Origin: DATJWY01 sp035500775
GTDB taxonomy: Bacteria > Pseudomonadota > Alphaproteobacteria > Acetobacterales > Acetobacteraceae
Length of the DNA: 11,371 nt
Reading direction: 5' to 3'
NCBI GenBank assembly: GCA_035500775.1
Contig: DATJWY010000242.1
Span: 1-11,371, forward strand
Every line of letters begins with the position of its first letter. Within the stretch, counting starts at the first letter, position 1. Both the position numbers and the translations under genes were made by a program. Under the pieces are notes generated by a model. The model made no database searches and was not told the origin of the DNA. It saw only the letters and a list, made by a program, of their open reading frames with translations. Below are positions 1 to 6,611 of this stretch, one piece after another.

Positions 1-31
1 TGAGGCCCCAGACCCCCATTACTTAAAGTAA
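1..31. repeat. Left half of a palindromic intergenic repeat, split by an insertion
   Basis: The first 31 bases match, with small differences, the reverse complement of 10494-10522 in the intact repeat copy downstream of the fatty-acyl regulator. The match stops at the direct repeat TAAAGTAA (24-31). It resumes at the second TAAAGTAA (2849-2856), followed by the GGATTCCAAAGGC segment at 2858-2870. Joining 1-31 to 2857 onward rebuilds the order seen in the intact copy. The repeat continues beyond the window's left edge. This is read directly from the sequence. Confidence 0.75.
24..31. repeat. 8-bp target-site duplication, left copy (TAAAGTAA)
   Basis: TAAAGTAA is identical to 2849-2856. The repeat sequence to the left of this copy and to the right of the other is contiguous in the uninterrupted copy at 10352-10556, as expected of a target duplication made on insertion. 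Confidence 0.65.
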
Positions 32-57
32 GACTCAATTCGCAAATCACATGCGCA
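32..57 (+). repeat. Left terminal inverted repeat of the cassette
   Basis: Pairs with 2823-2848 (reverse complement) at 17 of 26 positions and begins immediately inside the direct repeat. The right-hand version begins GGCTCTGTTCGTAAAT; the left-hand version is more diverged (GACTCAATTCGCAAAT). Confidence 0.55.
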
Positions 58-130
58 GCCAACAGAGGTCAATTTGGATCAGTTGCACTAACGTTACTTT
101 CGGATGACCGCTTTGGGTGGATTTGCGACG

Positions 131-165
131 GTCCGCTTTCGGTCCAGCCTGCTGCGAAAGCGGAC
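131..165. repeat. Perfect 11-bp hairpin near the cassette's left end
   Basis: GTCCGCTTTCG (131-141) and CGAAAGCGGAC (155-165) are perfect inverted repeats around a 13-nt loop. It lies downstream of the LysG-type gene (minus), but neither side has a T-run, so it is a poor candidate for an intrinsic terminator. It could be a subterminal binding site or an intergenic repeat. The rest of 58-285 shows no credible gene. Confidence 0.5.
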
Positions 166-285
166 GTTCGCCAAGTGACGCGACCTAAGCGGATACGGAA
201 CGACTGCTGTCGGCAAAAAACCCGAGAAGCAGACGATGAAGTTGAGAACCTGCGTAGACGGACATCTCCACAACCCAACGAACCG

Positions 286-1323
286 CTACGTCCGGCCTGT
301 GGCGGGAACGTCACTTTGCCGACGTGTCCGCCGGACCGGATGCCTGTCTGCGCCTGATCGCGCCGTCTCCCCTACCACGAGGCTCGTTCTTGCCGCCGCC
401 GCAACCTCCCAGGTCAGCTCATCCAGCAGCCGTGCTCCGAGCCGGGCAGACTGCCAGTGCAACGCGACGTCGATCCGACGCTCTGGCAACAACTCCAGCA
501 GGCGTCCGGCAGCAAGATGCGTCGCAACGAGGGCGAGCGGGTTCATCCCCCAGCCCAGCCCGGCCAGCGCACCATCAACGAACCCCTGCGTTGACGGCAC
601 CCAATGAGCCGGGGCGTCGAGCGCGGCGACGCCGAGCGTTTCGCAGGCCCAGCGCGCCTGCAGCCTGTCGCGCCGGTCGAAGCGCAGCATCGGCGCGCGC
701 ACGATCGCCGCAGCATCCACGCCGTGCGGGAAGTGCCGCCGGACAAACTCCGGGCTCGCCGTTGCGCAATAGCGCAGCGCGCCGAGCGTGGTGGTGCGGC
801 AGCCCTGCACCGGGGCCGGGTCGGTCGTCACCGCCGCCAGCACCTCGCCGGAACGCAGGCGGTCGGCCGTGTGCGCTTCGTCGTCCAGAACGAGGTCGAG
901 CAGAGCCCCGGTCCGCTCCGCGAACCGGGCGGCGGCGGGAAGGAACCAGCTCCCGAGACTGTCGGCGTTTACCGCGATGCGCAGCGTAACCCGGCCTCCG
1001 GCTCGCTCACCGGCACCAGCAACGACAGGCAGAACCATCGCCAACTCGCCTTCGAGCAGCCGCACGCGCTCGGCATGCGCACAGAGCTTCGCCCCCGCCT
1101 CGGACGGCACCGGCGGCTGGCCGCGCACCACGAGCACCGCGCCGAGGCGCTCCTCGAGGGCGCGGACGCGCTGCGACACCGCCGAGGGCGTCACGCCCAG
1201 GACCGCGGCGGCGCGCTCGAAGCCGCCTTCGCGGACCACAGCAGCCAGTGCAGCTAAGGAGGGATAGTCGAGCAGCTTTAGCCTCGCTTCATCGGGATAA
1301 GGAAGATTAGCTAGACTACGCAC
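286..1323 (-). CDS. LysR-family regulator, LysG/ArgP (IciA) type
   Basis: A transcription activator predicted to sense intracellular arginine or lysine and switch on the divergent exporter gene. The N-terminal winged helix-turn-helix is clear (about residues 19-75 from the GTG start: LDYPSLAALAAVVREGGFE, then TPSAVSQRVRALEERLG). A periplasmic-binding-protein-like effector domain follows (about 110-310), including GLGWGMNPLALV. The arrangement beside a lysE/argO gene is the classic lysG-lysE layout. The start is uncertain. The only ATG/GTG in frame is the GTG at 1323, giving 345 aa, but relatives usually begin at MLDYPSL, which here reads CTGCTCGAC, so a CTG start at 1275 (329 aa) is possible. 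The C-terminus runs roughly 35 arginine-rich residues past the usual family end, suggesting loss of the ancestral stop codon. LysG versus ArgP effector specificity cannot be decided. Confidence 0.88.
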   Translation of the reverse strand: MRSLANLPYPDEARLKLLDYPSLAALAAVVREGGFERAAAVLGVTPSAVSQRVRALEERLGAVLVVRGQPPVPSEAGAKLCAHAERVRLLEGELAMVLPVVAGAGERAGGRVTLRIAVNADSLGSWFLPAAARFAERTGALLDLVLDDEAHTADRLRSGEVLAAVTTDPAPVQGCRTTTLGALRYCATASPEFVRRHFPHGVDAAAIVRAPMLRFDRRDRLQARWACETLGVAALDAPAHWVPSTQGFVDGALAGLGWGMNPLALVATHLAAGRLLELLPERRIDVALHWQSARLGARLLDELTWEVAAAARTSLVVGETARSGADRHPVRRTRRQSDVPATGRT

Positions 1324-1347
1324 GGGCGGGGTCGCAGGAAAGCGCCC
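1264..1347. promoter_or_regulatory. Divergent promoter/operator region between regulator and exporter
   Basis: Only 24 bp separate the GTG at 1323 from the exporter ATG at 1348; if the regulator really starts at 1275, the space is 72 bp. The region is AT-richer than its surroundings and contains TTAGCTAGACTA (1307-1318), a partly palindromic T-N11-A-like word of the kind LysR-type proteins bind. The operator role is inferred from family behaviour. Confidence 0.35.
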
Positions 1348-1971
1348 ATGACCAACGCCCCTGCCTTCCTTGCCGGCTTCGGCCTCTCAGCCGCGCTCAT
1401 CGTCGCGGTTGGCGCCCAGAACGCATTCGTGCTCCGTCAGGGGCTACGCCGCCAGCACGTCGGATCCGTCGTGCTCTTCTGCGCCCTCGCCGACCTCACC
1501 CTGATCGCTGCGGGCGTGGCCGGGCTTGGCGCCGCACTGCAGCGCCTGCCGGGCCTCATCGCGGTCCTGACCCTCGGGGGCGTGTTGTTCCTCGCTTGGT
1601 ACGGTATCGGGGCGATCCGCCGCGCCATGTGCCCGGCAGGAGGGCTCACGGCCGAGGGAAAGGGCGAGGCGCTTTCCCAGCGCGCGGCGCTTGTTCGCAC
1701 CGCTGGGTTCACGCTGCTCAACCCGCACGTTTATCTCGACACAGTCCTGCTGGTCGGCGCGGTCGGCGCGGCACAGCCGCTGGGCGGCCAGCCCGCCTTC
1801 GTCGTCGGAGCGGGGCTCGCCAGCGCGCTCTGGTTCGCCGCGCTAGGCTATGGCGCGCGCCTGCTCGCGCCGCTCTTCGCGCGGCCCGCTGCGTGGCGCG
1901 TGCTGGACGCGATCGTCGGCGTGACGATGCTGACCATTGCCGCGGGCCTCGCCAAGCACGGGCTTACGTGA
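1348..1971 (+). CDS. LysE/ArgO-family basic amino acid exporter
   Basis: An inner-membrane protein of 207 aa predicted to export L-arginine and/or L-lysine, relieving toxic accumulation or amino acid analogue stress. It has the LysE family length and layout: about six hydrophobic segments (near residues 5-25, 38-60, 68-90, 112-138, 145-170, 178-202), the conserved VGAQNAFVLRQG motif after the first helix (21-32) and NPHVYLDTVLLVG near the middle (124-136). A good ribosome-binding site (AGGAAAG, 7 nt before ATG) supports the start. The divergent LysG-type regulator supports substrate-induced control. The PaiB-like gene starts 73 bp downstream and may be co-transcribed. ArgO and LysE cannot be separated from sequence alone, so no symbol is given. 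Confidence 0.93.
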   Translation: MTNAPAFLAGFGLSAALIVAVGAQNAFVLRQGLRRQHVGSVVLFCALADLTLIAAGVAGLGAALQRLPGLIAVLTLGGVLFLAWYGIGAIRRAMCPAGGLTAEGKGEALSQRAALVRTAGFTLLNPHVYLDTVLLVGAVGAAQPLGGQPAFVVGAGLASALWFAALGYGARLLAPLFARPAAWRVLDAIVGVTMLTIAAGLAKHGLT

Positions 1972-2044
1972 CCGAACACCCTCGCTACGGCCGGGTAGCG
2001 CACATCCTGAGTAGCGTCGCACAGGCAAGGAGGTCCTGACCGAG

Positions 2045-2689
2045 ATGTATGTTCCCCGCCAGTTCCGCGAGGAGCGCCCCGATGTGCTCGCCCGCGCGGC
2101 CCGCGACATCCAGTTTGCCGCGCTCGTGACGCCCGGTCCGGAGGGGCTTCACGTCACCCACGTACCAATGGTGCTGAAGGAGGGCGAGGACGGCGCCTGG
2201 ACGCTGGAAAGCCACGTCGCGCGATCCAACCCGCACTGGCGGATCACGGGTGCCGACGCCACCTCCGTCGCGATCTTCCAGGGGCCGCAGTCCTACATAT
2301 CGCCGTCCTGGTACGCGACCAAACGCGAGCACGGGAAGGTCGTGCCGACGTGGAACTACATCGCGGTCCACGTGCACGGTGTGCTGGAGACGGTGGAGGA
2401 TCAGGCTTGGCTGCTGGCGCACCTCGATGACCTGACCCGCGCGAACGAGGCCGCACGCGAGCACCCGTGGGCGGTGTCGGACGCGCCAGAGGACTTCGTG
2501 CAAGGGCTGACGCGCGCGATCGTCGGGCTAAGGCTCCGCGTCGAGCGCTGCGAGGGCGCATGGAAGATGATCCAGCACCGCAGCGAGGGCGACCGGTTGG
2601 GCACGATCGCCGGACTTGAAACGGCACCGGGCGGACGTGCCGTCGCCGAGGTCATGCGCGAGTTGGAGGCCGCACGCCCTCAGGTGTAG
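2045..2689 (+). CDS. PaiB-type FMN-binding protein (putative negative regulator)
   Basis: A 214-aa protein of the PaiB / 'FMN-binding negative transcriptional regulator' family (FMN_bind_2). Family hallmarks are visible: the start MYVPRQFRE, H..RSNPHW (57-65), GPQSYISPSWY (79-89) and VPTWNY (98-103), consistent with a split-barrel flavin-binding fold. Length matches the family (about 205-215 aa). The start is supported by a near-consensus AAGGAGG about 10 nt upstream. In Bacillus, PaiB acts with PaiA on sporulation and protease genes. In proteobacteria the role is unknown, and the protein may be a flavin- or pyridoxal-phosphate-oxidase-like enzyme rather than a DNA binder. It follows the exporter within the same cassette; a functional link is only inferred. 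Confidence 0.9.
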   Translation: MYVPRQFREERPDVLARAARDIQFAALVTPGPEGLHVTHVPMVLKEGEDGAWTLESHVARSNPHWRITGADATSVAIFQGPQSYISPSWYATKREHGKVVPTWNYIAVHVHGVLETVEDQAWLLAHLDDLTRANEAAREHPWAVSDAPEDFVQGLTRAIVGLRLRVERCEGAWKMIQHRSEGDRLGTIAGLETAPGGRAVAEVMRELEAARPQV

Positions 2690-2848
2690 CACACGACTGC
2701 TTTCGAGGCCGACCGATGAGGGCGCGGTATGACCGACATGGGTCGAAAACGGTCATCCAAAAAGACCGCTAGCGTTCGTTTGCTAGCAATAACCAAGCAA
2801 ACAAGACCCTATCAGATTTCGATGTGCACAGCATTTACGAACAGAGCC
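2690..2848. other. Cassette right end, non-coding with small hairpins
   Basis: No supportable gene. It contains CGGTC (2750-2754) facing GACCG (2764-2768) and the palindrome pair GCTAGC/GCTAGC (2768-2773 and 2782-2787). The right terminal inverted repeat is at 2823-2848. Confidence 0.5.
2823..2848 (-). repeat. Right terminal inverted repeat of the cassette
   Basis: The reverse complement begins GGCTCTGTTCGTAAAT and pairs with 32-57 at 17 of 26 positions. It abuts the direct repeat at 2849-2856. Confidence 0.55.
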
Positions 2849-2856
2849 TAAAGTAA
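2849..2856. repeat. 8-bp target-site duplication, right copy (TAAAGTAA)
   Basis: Identical to 24-31. To its right the sequence continues as the second half of the interrupted palindromic repeat. Confidence 0.65.
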
Positions 2857-2922
2857 CGGATTCCAAAGGCTACGCCTTTGGCGGGGTCCAGGGGCAGCGC
2901 CCCTGGCCTTTAACTTACCACC
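2857..2922. repeat. Right half of split palindromic repeat; possible terminator of the arg operon
   Basis: Two perfect hairpins: CCAAAGGC/GCCTTTGG (2863-2870 and 2874-2881, 3-nt loop) and CCAGGGGC/GCCCCTGG (2888-2895 and 2899-2906, 3-nt loop). The first matches 10467-10485 of the intact copy in inverted orientation. The array lies 12-70 bp past the stop of the last arg-operon gene, so the hairpins could end that transcript, though there is no long T-run. Confidence 0.65.
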
Positions 2923-2933
2923 TCGCCGCCCCC

Positions 2934-3212
2934 TCAAGTCCGATCCGTAATCTCCTGCTCCAGCGCCTCCAGCCGCTCGCGCAGCCGGTCCAGCGCGGCG
3001 CGGTCCATGTGCTGCTCGCGCAGCGCGTGGAGCAGCCGCTCGCGGCAGCGATCCCGCCCGGCCTCCGGGTCCGCTGGCGGGCAGCAGCCCGCCAGGCACT
3101 CGGCGTATTCGCCGAGCCGGGCCGTCACCTCTGGCGTGCGTGGCAGGGTGGCGGCGATTTCTTCCAGTTCCTGCGCCACCCAGCCCGGCGTTGCCGGCTT
3201 TTCCTCGCTCAC
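2934..3212 (-). CDS. Small protein of unknown function, third gene of the arg operon
   Basis: 92 aa from a GTG start. The start codon overlaps the argF stop (GTGA, 4 nt), the same coupling used between argD and argF, which is the main evidence that this is a real, co-translated gene. The protein is soluble, charged and probably mainly helical: an acidic N-terminus (SEEKPATPGWVAQELEEIA), a cysteine-bearing centre (CLAGCCPP at 39-46 and C56) and a C-terminal helix rich in R, L and E (72-90) that could form a coiled coil. No membrane segment or signal peptide. I do not recognise the family. In many alphaproteobacteria argF is followed by the Hsp33 gene hslO instead; this is not Hsp33 (far too short, no CxC/CxxC pair). 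The cysteines might bind metal, but that is speculation. Confidence 0.75.
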   Translation of the reverse strand: MSEEKPATPGWVAQELEEIAATLPRTPEVTARLGEYAECLAGCCPPADPEAGRDRCRERLLHALREQHMDRAALDRLRERLEALEQEITDRT

Positions 3213-4177
3213 CGCGCCGCCCCGAGCGCCCAGGCCAGGATGCCCTTCTGGGCATGCAGCCGGTTCTCCGCCTCGTCGAAGACCACCGATTGCGGCCCGT
3301 CGATCACCTCCGCCGTCACTTCCTCCCCGCGATGGGCGGGCAGGCAGTGCATGAAGATGGCATCCGGCGCGGCACGCGCCATCAGTTCCGACGTGACCTG
3401 ATAGGGCAGCAGGCGGTGGTGCCGGTCGCCTTCCTCGTCCGCCATGCTGACCCAGCAATCGGTGACGACGCAGCGCGCCCCCGCGACCGCCGCCACCGGA
3501 TCGGCGGTCAGCTCGATCCGGCCGCCCTGGGCGCGCGCCCATTCGAGCAGATGCGCGGGCGGACCGAACTCCTCCGGGCAGGCGAGGCGGAGCGTGAAGC
3601 CGAACAGCGTCGCCGCCTCGATCCAGCTGCGGGCGACATTGTTGCCGTCGCCGACCCAGGCCACGACCTGCCCCGCGATCGGGCCGCGATGCTCCTCGAA
3701 GGTCAGCACGTCGGCCATGATCTGGCAGGGATGCGAGGCCTCGGTGAGCCCATTGATCACCGGCACGGTGGCGTGGGCGGCGAGTTCGTTCAGCTTCCAC
3801 ACCCGGTCGGTGCGCAGCATGATGCCGTCCACATAGCGGGAGAGCACGCGGGCGGTATCGGCCACCGTCTCGCCGCGGCCGAGCTGCATGTCCCGGCTGG
3901 AGAGCACGATCGCGTCGCCGCCGAGCTGGCGCATCGCCACCTCGAAGGAGACGCGGGTGCGGGTGCTCGGCTTCTCGAACACGAGCGCCAGCGTCTTGCC
4001 GGCGAGCGGGCGGGAGGAGAGGCCGCGCGCCTGCTTGAAGCCGGCGGCGATGTCGAGCATGTGCCGGAGCGTCGCGGCGTCGAAATCCCGCAGATCGAGG
4101 AAGTGGCGCGGCGCCGCCCCCCTCCCGCCGGAATGGCCCTGCTGATGCGTATCGTGGTGCTTCAATGCGCTGCTCAT
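3209..4177 (-). CDS. argF: Ornithine carbamoyltransferase
   Basis: Cytosolic enzyme joining carbamoyl phosphate and L-ornithine to make citrulline, the sixth step of arginine biosynthesis. The 322-aa product has all the main signatures: the carbamoyl phosphate loop STRTR (71-75), HPCQ (149-152), the ornithine-side loop DCWVSM (240-245, usually DxWxSMG; here SMA) and HCLPAHRGEE (277-286). The start at 4177 is chosen because its ATG overlaps the argD stop (ATGA); an in-frame ATG at 4210 would give 11 more residues inside argD and is less likely. The first 20 residues are a low-complexity, histidine- and glycine-rich tail before the conserved RHFLDL start. It is translationally coupled to argD upstream and to the 92-aa gene downstream. 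Confidence 0.96.
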   Translation of the reverse strand: MSSALKHHDTHQQGHSGGRGAAPRHFLDLRDFDAATLRHMLDIAAGFKQARGLSSRPLAGKTLALVFEKPSTRTRVSFEVAMRQLGGDAIVLSSRDMQLGRGETVADTARVLSRYVDGIMLRTDRVWKLNELAAHATVPVINGLTEASHPCQIMADVLTFEEHRGPIAGQVVAWVGDGNNVARSWIEAATLFGFTLRLACPEEFGPPAHLLEWARAQGGRIELTADPVAAVAGARCVVTDCWVSMADEEGDRHHRLLPYQVTSELMARAAPDAIFMHCLPAHRGEEVTAEVIDGPQSVVFDEAENRLHAQKGILAWALGAAR

Positions 4178-5370
4178 TTCGCCGCTACCCGCGCCGTCGC
4201 CGGATGACAATGACGGACCGCCAGGCGCAGCCGGGTCAGCGCCTCCTCAAGATCCGCGTCAGTGATGATGAGGGGTGGCACGAGCCGCACCACGTTCTCG
4301 CCGGCGGTGATCACCAGCAGGCCCTGCGCCAGACAGGCGGCGGCCAGGTCGGTGTTCGGCACCCGGCATTTGAGGCCGAGCATCAGGCCCAGGCCGCGCA
4401 CCTCGTCCAGCACCTCGGGGTAATCGTCCCGCAATGCCTCCAGCCCGCCGCGCAGCACGGCGCCCTTGCGGCTGACCCCGTCGAGGAAACCGGGGGCAAG
4501 CAGCACGTCCAGCACCGCGTTGGCGGCGGCGCAGGCGAGCGGATTGCCGCCGAAGGTGGTGCCGTGGCTGCCGGGCGTGAGGTGGCGGGCGACGGATTCG
4601 CGCGCCAGGATCGCCCCCATCGGGAAGCCGCCGGCAATGCCCTTGGCCGCGGAGAGCACGTCCGGCTCGATGCCCGACCATTGATAGGCGAACAGCTTGC
4701 CGGTGCGGCCCATGCCGCATTGCACCTCGTCGAGACCGAGCAGCAGGCCGAATTCGTCGCAGGCCGCGCGCAGCTCGCACAGGAAGCCGGGCTCAGGCAC
4801 GCGCACGCCGCCCTCGCCCTGGATCGGCTCGACCAGGATGCCGGCCGTCTCCGGCCCGATCGCGGCGCGCACCGCGTTCATGTTGTTGAGCGGCACATGG
4901 TCGAAGCCATCGACCGGCGGCCCGAAGCCCTGCAGGTATTTCGGATTGCCGGTGGCGGAGAGCATGGCGAGGGTGCGGCCGTGGAACGCGCCCTCGAAGC
5001 AGATGACACGATAGCGTTCCGGCCGGCCGGTCTGCGCCATGGCCCGGCGCATCATCTTCACCAGCCCCTCATTCGCCTCGGCGCCGGAATTGCAGAAGAA
5101 CACCGTGTCGGCGAACGTCGCCTCGACCAGACGCGCGGCGAGGCGCTCGGCCTCGGGCACCCGGTAGAGATTGGAGACATGGATCACCCGCCCGGCCTGC
5201 TCGGCGATGGCGGAGACCAGATGCGGATGCGCGTGGCCGAGCGAGGAGGTCGCGATGCCGGCGCCGAGATCGAGGAATCGTCGCCCGTCCGTGCTCCACA
5301 ACCAGGCGCCCTCGCCCCGCTCGAAGGCGATGTCGGCACGAAGGTAGGTCGGCATCAGGGCGGGAATCAT
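4174..5370 (-). CDS. argD: Acetylornithine aminotransferase (aspartate aminotransferase family)
   Basis: PLP enzyme of class III that makes N2-acetylornithine from N-acetylglutamate semialdehyde with glutamate as amino donor; family members may also act on succinyl-diaminopimelate. 398 aa from the ATG at 5370, the usual length. Visible motifs: NSGAEANE (94-101), GAFHGRT (127-133), EPIQGEGG (181-188), LDEVQCGMGRTG (213-224, with D214 to pair with the PLP ring), the Schiff-base lysine in SAAKGIAGGFPMGA (K243) and HGTTFGGNPLAC (269-280). The frame stays open to 5571, but those 67 residues are proline/arginine-rich and unlike the family, so they are excluded. First gene of a three-gene operon; its stop overlaps the argF start. 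Confidence 0.95.
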   Translation of the reverse strand: MIPALMPTYLRADIAFERGEGAWLWSTDGRRFLDLGAGIATSSLGHAHPHLVSAIAEQAGRVIHVSNLYRVPEAERLAARLVEATFADTVFFCNSGAEANEGLVKMMRRAMAQTGRPERYRVICFEGAFHGRTLAMLSATGNPKYLQGFGPPVDGFDHVPLNNMNAVRAAIGPETAGILVEPIQGEGGVRVPEPGFLCELRAACDEFGLLLGLDEVQCGMGRTGKLFAYQWSGIEPDVLSAAKGIAGGFPMGAILARESVARHLTPGSHGTTFGGNPLACAAANAVLDVLLAPGFLDGVSRKGAVLRGGLEALRDDYPEVLDEVRGLGLMLGLKCRVPNTDLAAACLAQGLLVITAGENVVRLVPPLIITDADLEEALTRLRLAVRHCHPATARVAAK

Positions 5371-5796
5371 CGGTGGGGGCGCACCTGTTCTCTGGTGTAC
5401 GGCAACGTGTTTGGCCGTCCGCGGCCGGGCGCGGGCGGTTTCGCGAAGCAAAGAGGGAGAATGGGGCGAGGCCGGGGCGCAAGTCAAACCGGGGCCGCGG
5501 CTGTTTTTGGCGGCATGATCCGGGGGCGGCAGGCGCGGCACGACCAGCTGGCACGCCCGCCGGTCGGGCACACGCGTTTTTGTTAGTACTTTTTTTGCAG
5601 CCCCAAAGCATCATATAGTCCAGAGAGGATCATCCGAACCGATCAAGGCGCCCGCGAAAACAAGGCGCTAGAGGCGGAGCGGTGTTTCCGGCGGCACCGC
5701 CCGGCTCCTATGGAAGGTTATTGGCCTGACAAAACGCCACAGTGCTATACTTACAGTTGATTTCCACTTCCCAGACCGCACGCATAGGGCAAGCAG
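5371..5796. promoter_or_regulatory. Intergenic region between argD and a small membrane gene
   Basis: No gene supported. It should hold the argD promoter on the minus strand, but no clear -35/-10 pair is visible. An AT-rich patch with T-runs lies at 5577-5597, preceded by the hairpin GCCCG/CGGGC (5556-5570). A second hairpin, GCGGTG/CACCGC, is at 5679-5684 and 5695-5700. On the plus strand TATACT (5746-5751) is a fair -10 element for the downstream gene, with TTGGCC at 5721-5726 as a poor, widely spaced -35. Confidence 0.35.
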
Positions 5797-6057
5797 ATGA
5801 CCGTCGCCTCCGGGCAGGGTTCGGCCTTCAATGTCATTTCCAGGCGGCCGGTCGCGCAAAGCCATGTCCGGCTGTTCCGGAGCGTGCTGCTCCTGCTGAG
5901 CGCCGGCGGCACGATCGGGGCGGTCATCATCGGCTGGCGGGCCGGGCTGCTCGCCGGGCTCGGCTGCTACGCGGCGGTGATCCTGCTGGAACTGGCCCTG
6001 CTTTCCGGCGCCCGCTTGCTTGAAGACGGCAAGGATTCCGCGGCCGACGCGGCCTGA
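5797..6057 (+). CDS. Small two-helix membrane protein, unknown function
   Basis: 86 aa. A basic N-terminal stretch (residues 1-25, ending VAQSHVRLFR) is followed by two hydrophobic segments (about 26-46 and 49-70) separated by a short GWR turn, then an acidic C-terminal tail (LLEDGKDSAADAA). This predicts a helical hairpin in the inner membrane. Codon positions look normal for the genome. The ribosome-binding site (AGGGCAAG about 6-10 nt upstream) is weak. A possible -10 box lies 45 bp upstream. I do not recognise a family. It stands alone between argD (divergent) and the lyase pseudogene (convergent), so the context gives no function. Confidence 0.6.
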   Translation: MTVASGQGSAFNVISRRPVAQSHVRLFRSVLLLLSAGGTIGAVIIGWRAGLLAGLGCYAAVILLELALLSGARLLEDGKDSAADAA

Positions 6058-6118
6058 CCGCGACTCCCGCTTCCACGACGGAACGCCAGCCCCCAACCGC
6101 CCCGCCTGCAAACACAAC

Positions 6119-6144
6119 GAGGCCGCCTCTGCCGAAGCGGCCTC
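6119..6144 (-). terminator. Hairpin downstream of the lyase pseudogene
   Basis: GAGGCCGC (6119-6126) and GCGGCCTC (6137-6144) form a perfect 8-bp stem around a 10-nt loop. Read on the minus strand it is followed by GTTGTGTTT, a weak T-tract, so it is probably the former terminator of the degraded lyase gene. It may also end the convergent small membrane gene, though there is no T-run on that side. Confidence 0.5.
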
Positions 6145-6164
6145 GCCCATGCACACGGCAATCA

Positions 6165-6186
6165 GGCGGCGGGGCGCCCCGCCGCC
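6165..6186. repeat. Perfect 22-bp GC palindrome
   Basis: GGCGGCGGGGC followed directly by its reverse complement GCCCCGCCGCC, with no loop, starting 8 bp past the pseudogene stop codon. The function is unknown; it could help termination. Confidence 0.6.
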
Positions 6187-6311
6187 CGACCGATCAGTGG
6201 AACTGCTCGGTCTCGGTGCTGCCGGCCATCGCGCCGATCGCGCGCTGGAAGTCGGCGATCTTGTCCGCCGGGAGCTTCTTCTTCCAGTTGAAGCTCGGCG
6301 AGCAGTTATAC

Positions 6312-6611
6312 CAACCGCCGCAAGTCTTGACCGATCGAGAAAAAGGCCAGGGCTCCGCCCTGGACCCGCTGGGGCCGACGGCCCCAGACCCCATTCCCTG
6401 AAGAATTTCAAAAATGTGCGGGTCTGGAGGGCGGAGCGGCCCAAGGTTCCATCATCGGCCGGAACGGCCGATGGAACGGCCGCGGAGGGGCTGCCCCCGT
6501 CGTGCGAAGGCACGCCTGCGCGTGACTGCGAAGGCACGCCTGCGCGTGACGGGGTGCGGGGCAGAGCCCCGCAGGCTTTCCCGCATAGGTCAATCATTAT
6601 GCTCGCTGGTA
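6312..6611 (-). mobile_element. 300-bp palindrome-rich insertion inside the lyase pseudogene
   Basis: It interrupts the lyase reading frame and is flanked by the 6-bp direct repeat TTATAC (6306-6311 and 6612-6617), where the uninterrupted gene would have one copy. It is mostly stacked hairpins: CCAGGGC/GCCCTGG near 6347-6363, GGGGCC/GGCCCC near 6371-6386, the TTCCATCGGC-type stem near 6447-6477 and GCGGGGC/GCCCCGC near 6556-6572. Two blocks, 6429-6485 and 6347-6392, match the reverse complement of 10399-10452 and 10506-10553, so it belongs to the same modular repeat family. It encodes nothing credible and would need an enzyme in trans. The terminal inverted repeats are not convincing (TACCA against CCAAC). 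Confidence 0.75.
6503..6550 (+). repeat. Two perfect 24-bp tandem copies
   Basis: The unit at 6503-6526 (TGCGAAGGCACGCCTGCG plus CGTGAC) is repeated exactly at 6527-6550, inside the insertion. It is absent from the related copy at 10352-10556, so it is a local expansion. Confidence 0.85.

Larger units (their letters stand above)
32..2848. mobile_element. Transposon-like cassette carrying exporter module, no transposase
   Basis: A 2,817-bp segment is bounded by the 8-bp direct repeat TAAAGTAA (24-31 and 2849-2856) and interrupts a palindromic repeat whose uninterrupted form is present at 10352-10556. The two ends form an imperfect terminal inverted repeat: 32-57 against the reverse complement of 2823-2848 agrees at 17 of 26 positions, with shared blocks CTC, TTCG, AAAT, TGC and CA. 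Both ends also carry hairpins and the word GGATGACCG (102-110; complement at 2750-2758). Cargo is a LysG-type regulator, a LysE/ArgO exporter and a PaiB-like protein. No transposase or integrase is encoded, so any movement would need an enzyme in trans. The 8-bp duplication is typical of several IS families (for example IS6 and IS1595); I cannot assign one. Transposition is an inference from the boundaries. Confidence 0.65.

Noticed and set aside
2690..2933. Small RNA or tRNA gene in the gap after the PaiB-like gene
   Set aside because: Hairpins are present, but there is no cloverleaf, promoter or terminator arrangement; the hairpins belong to the cassette end and the split repeat.
5371..5571. 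N-terminal extension of argD by 67 residues
   Set aside because: Open but proline/arginine-rich, unlike the family, and the ATG at 5370 gives the normal protein length.
5577..5597. T-runs after a GCCCG/CGGGC hairpin as a plus-strand terminator
   Set aside because: No plus-strand gene lies upstream that it could terminate; more likely AT-rich regulatory DNA upstream of argD.
6503..6550. CRISPR-like array
   Set aside because: The two 24-bp copies are directly adjacent with no spacer and lie inside a palindromic repeat.
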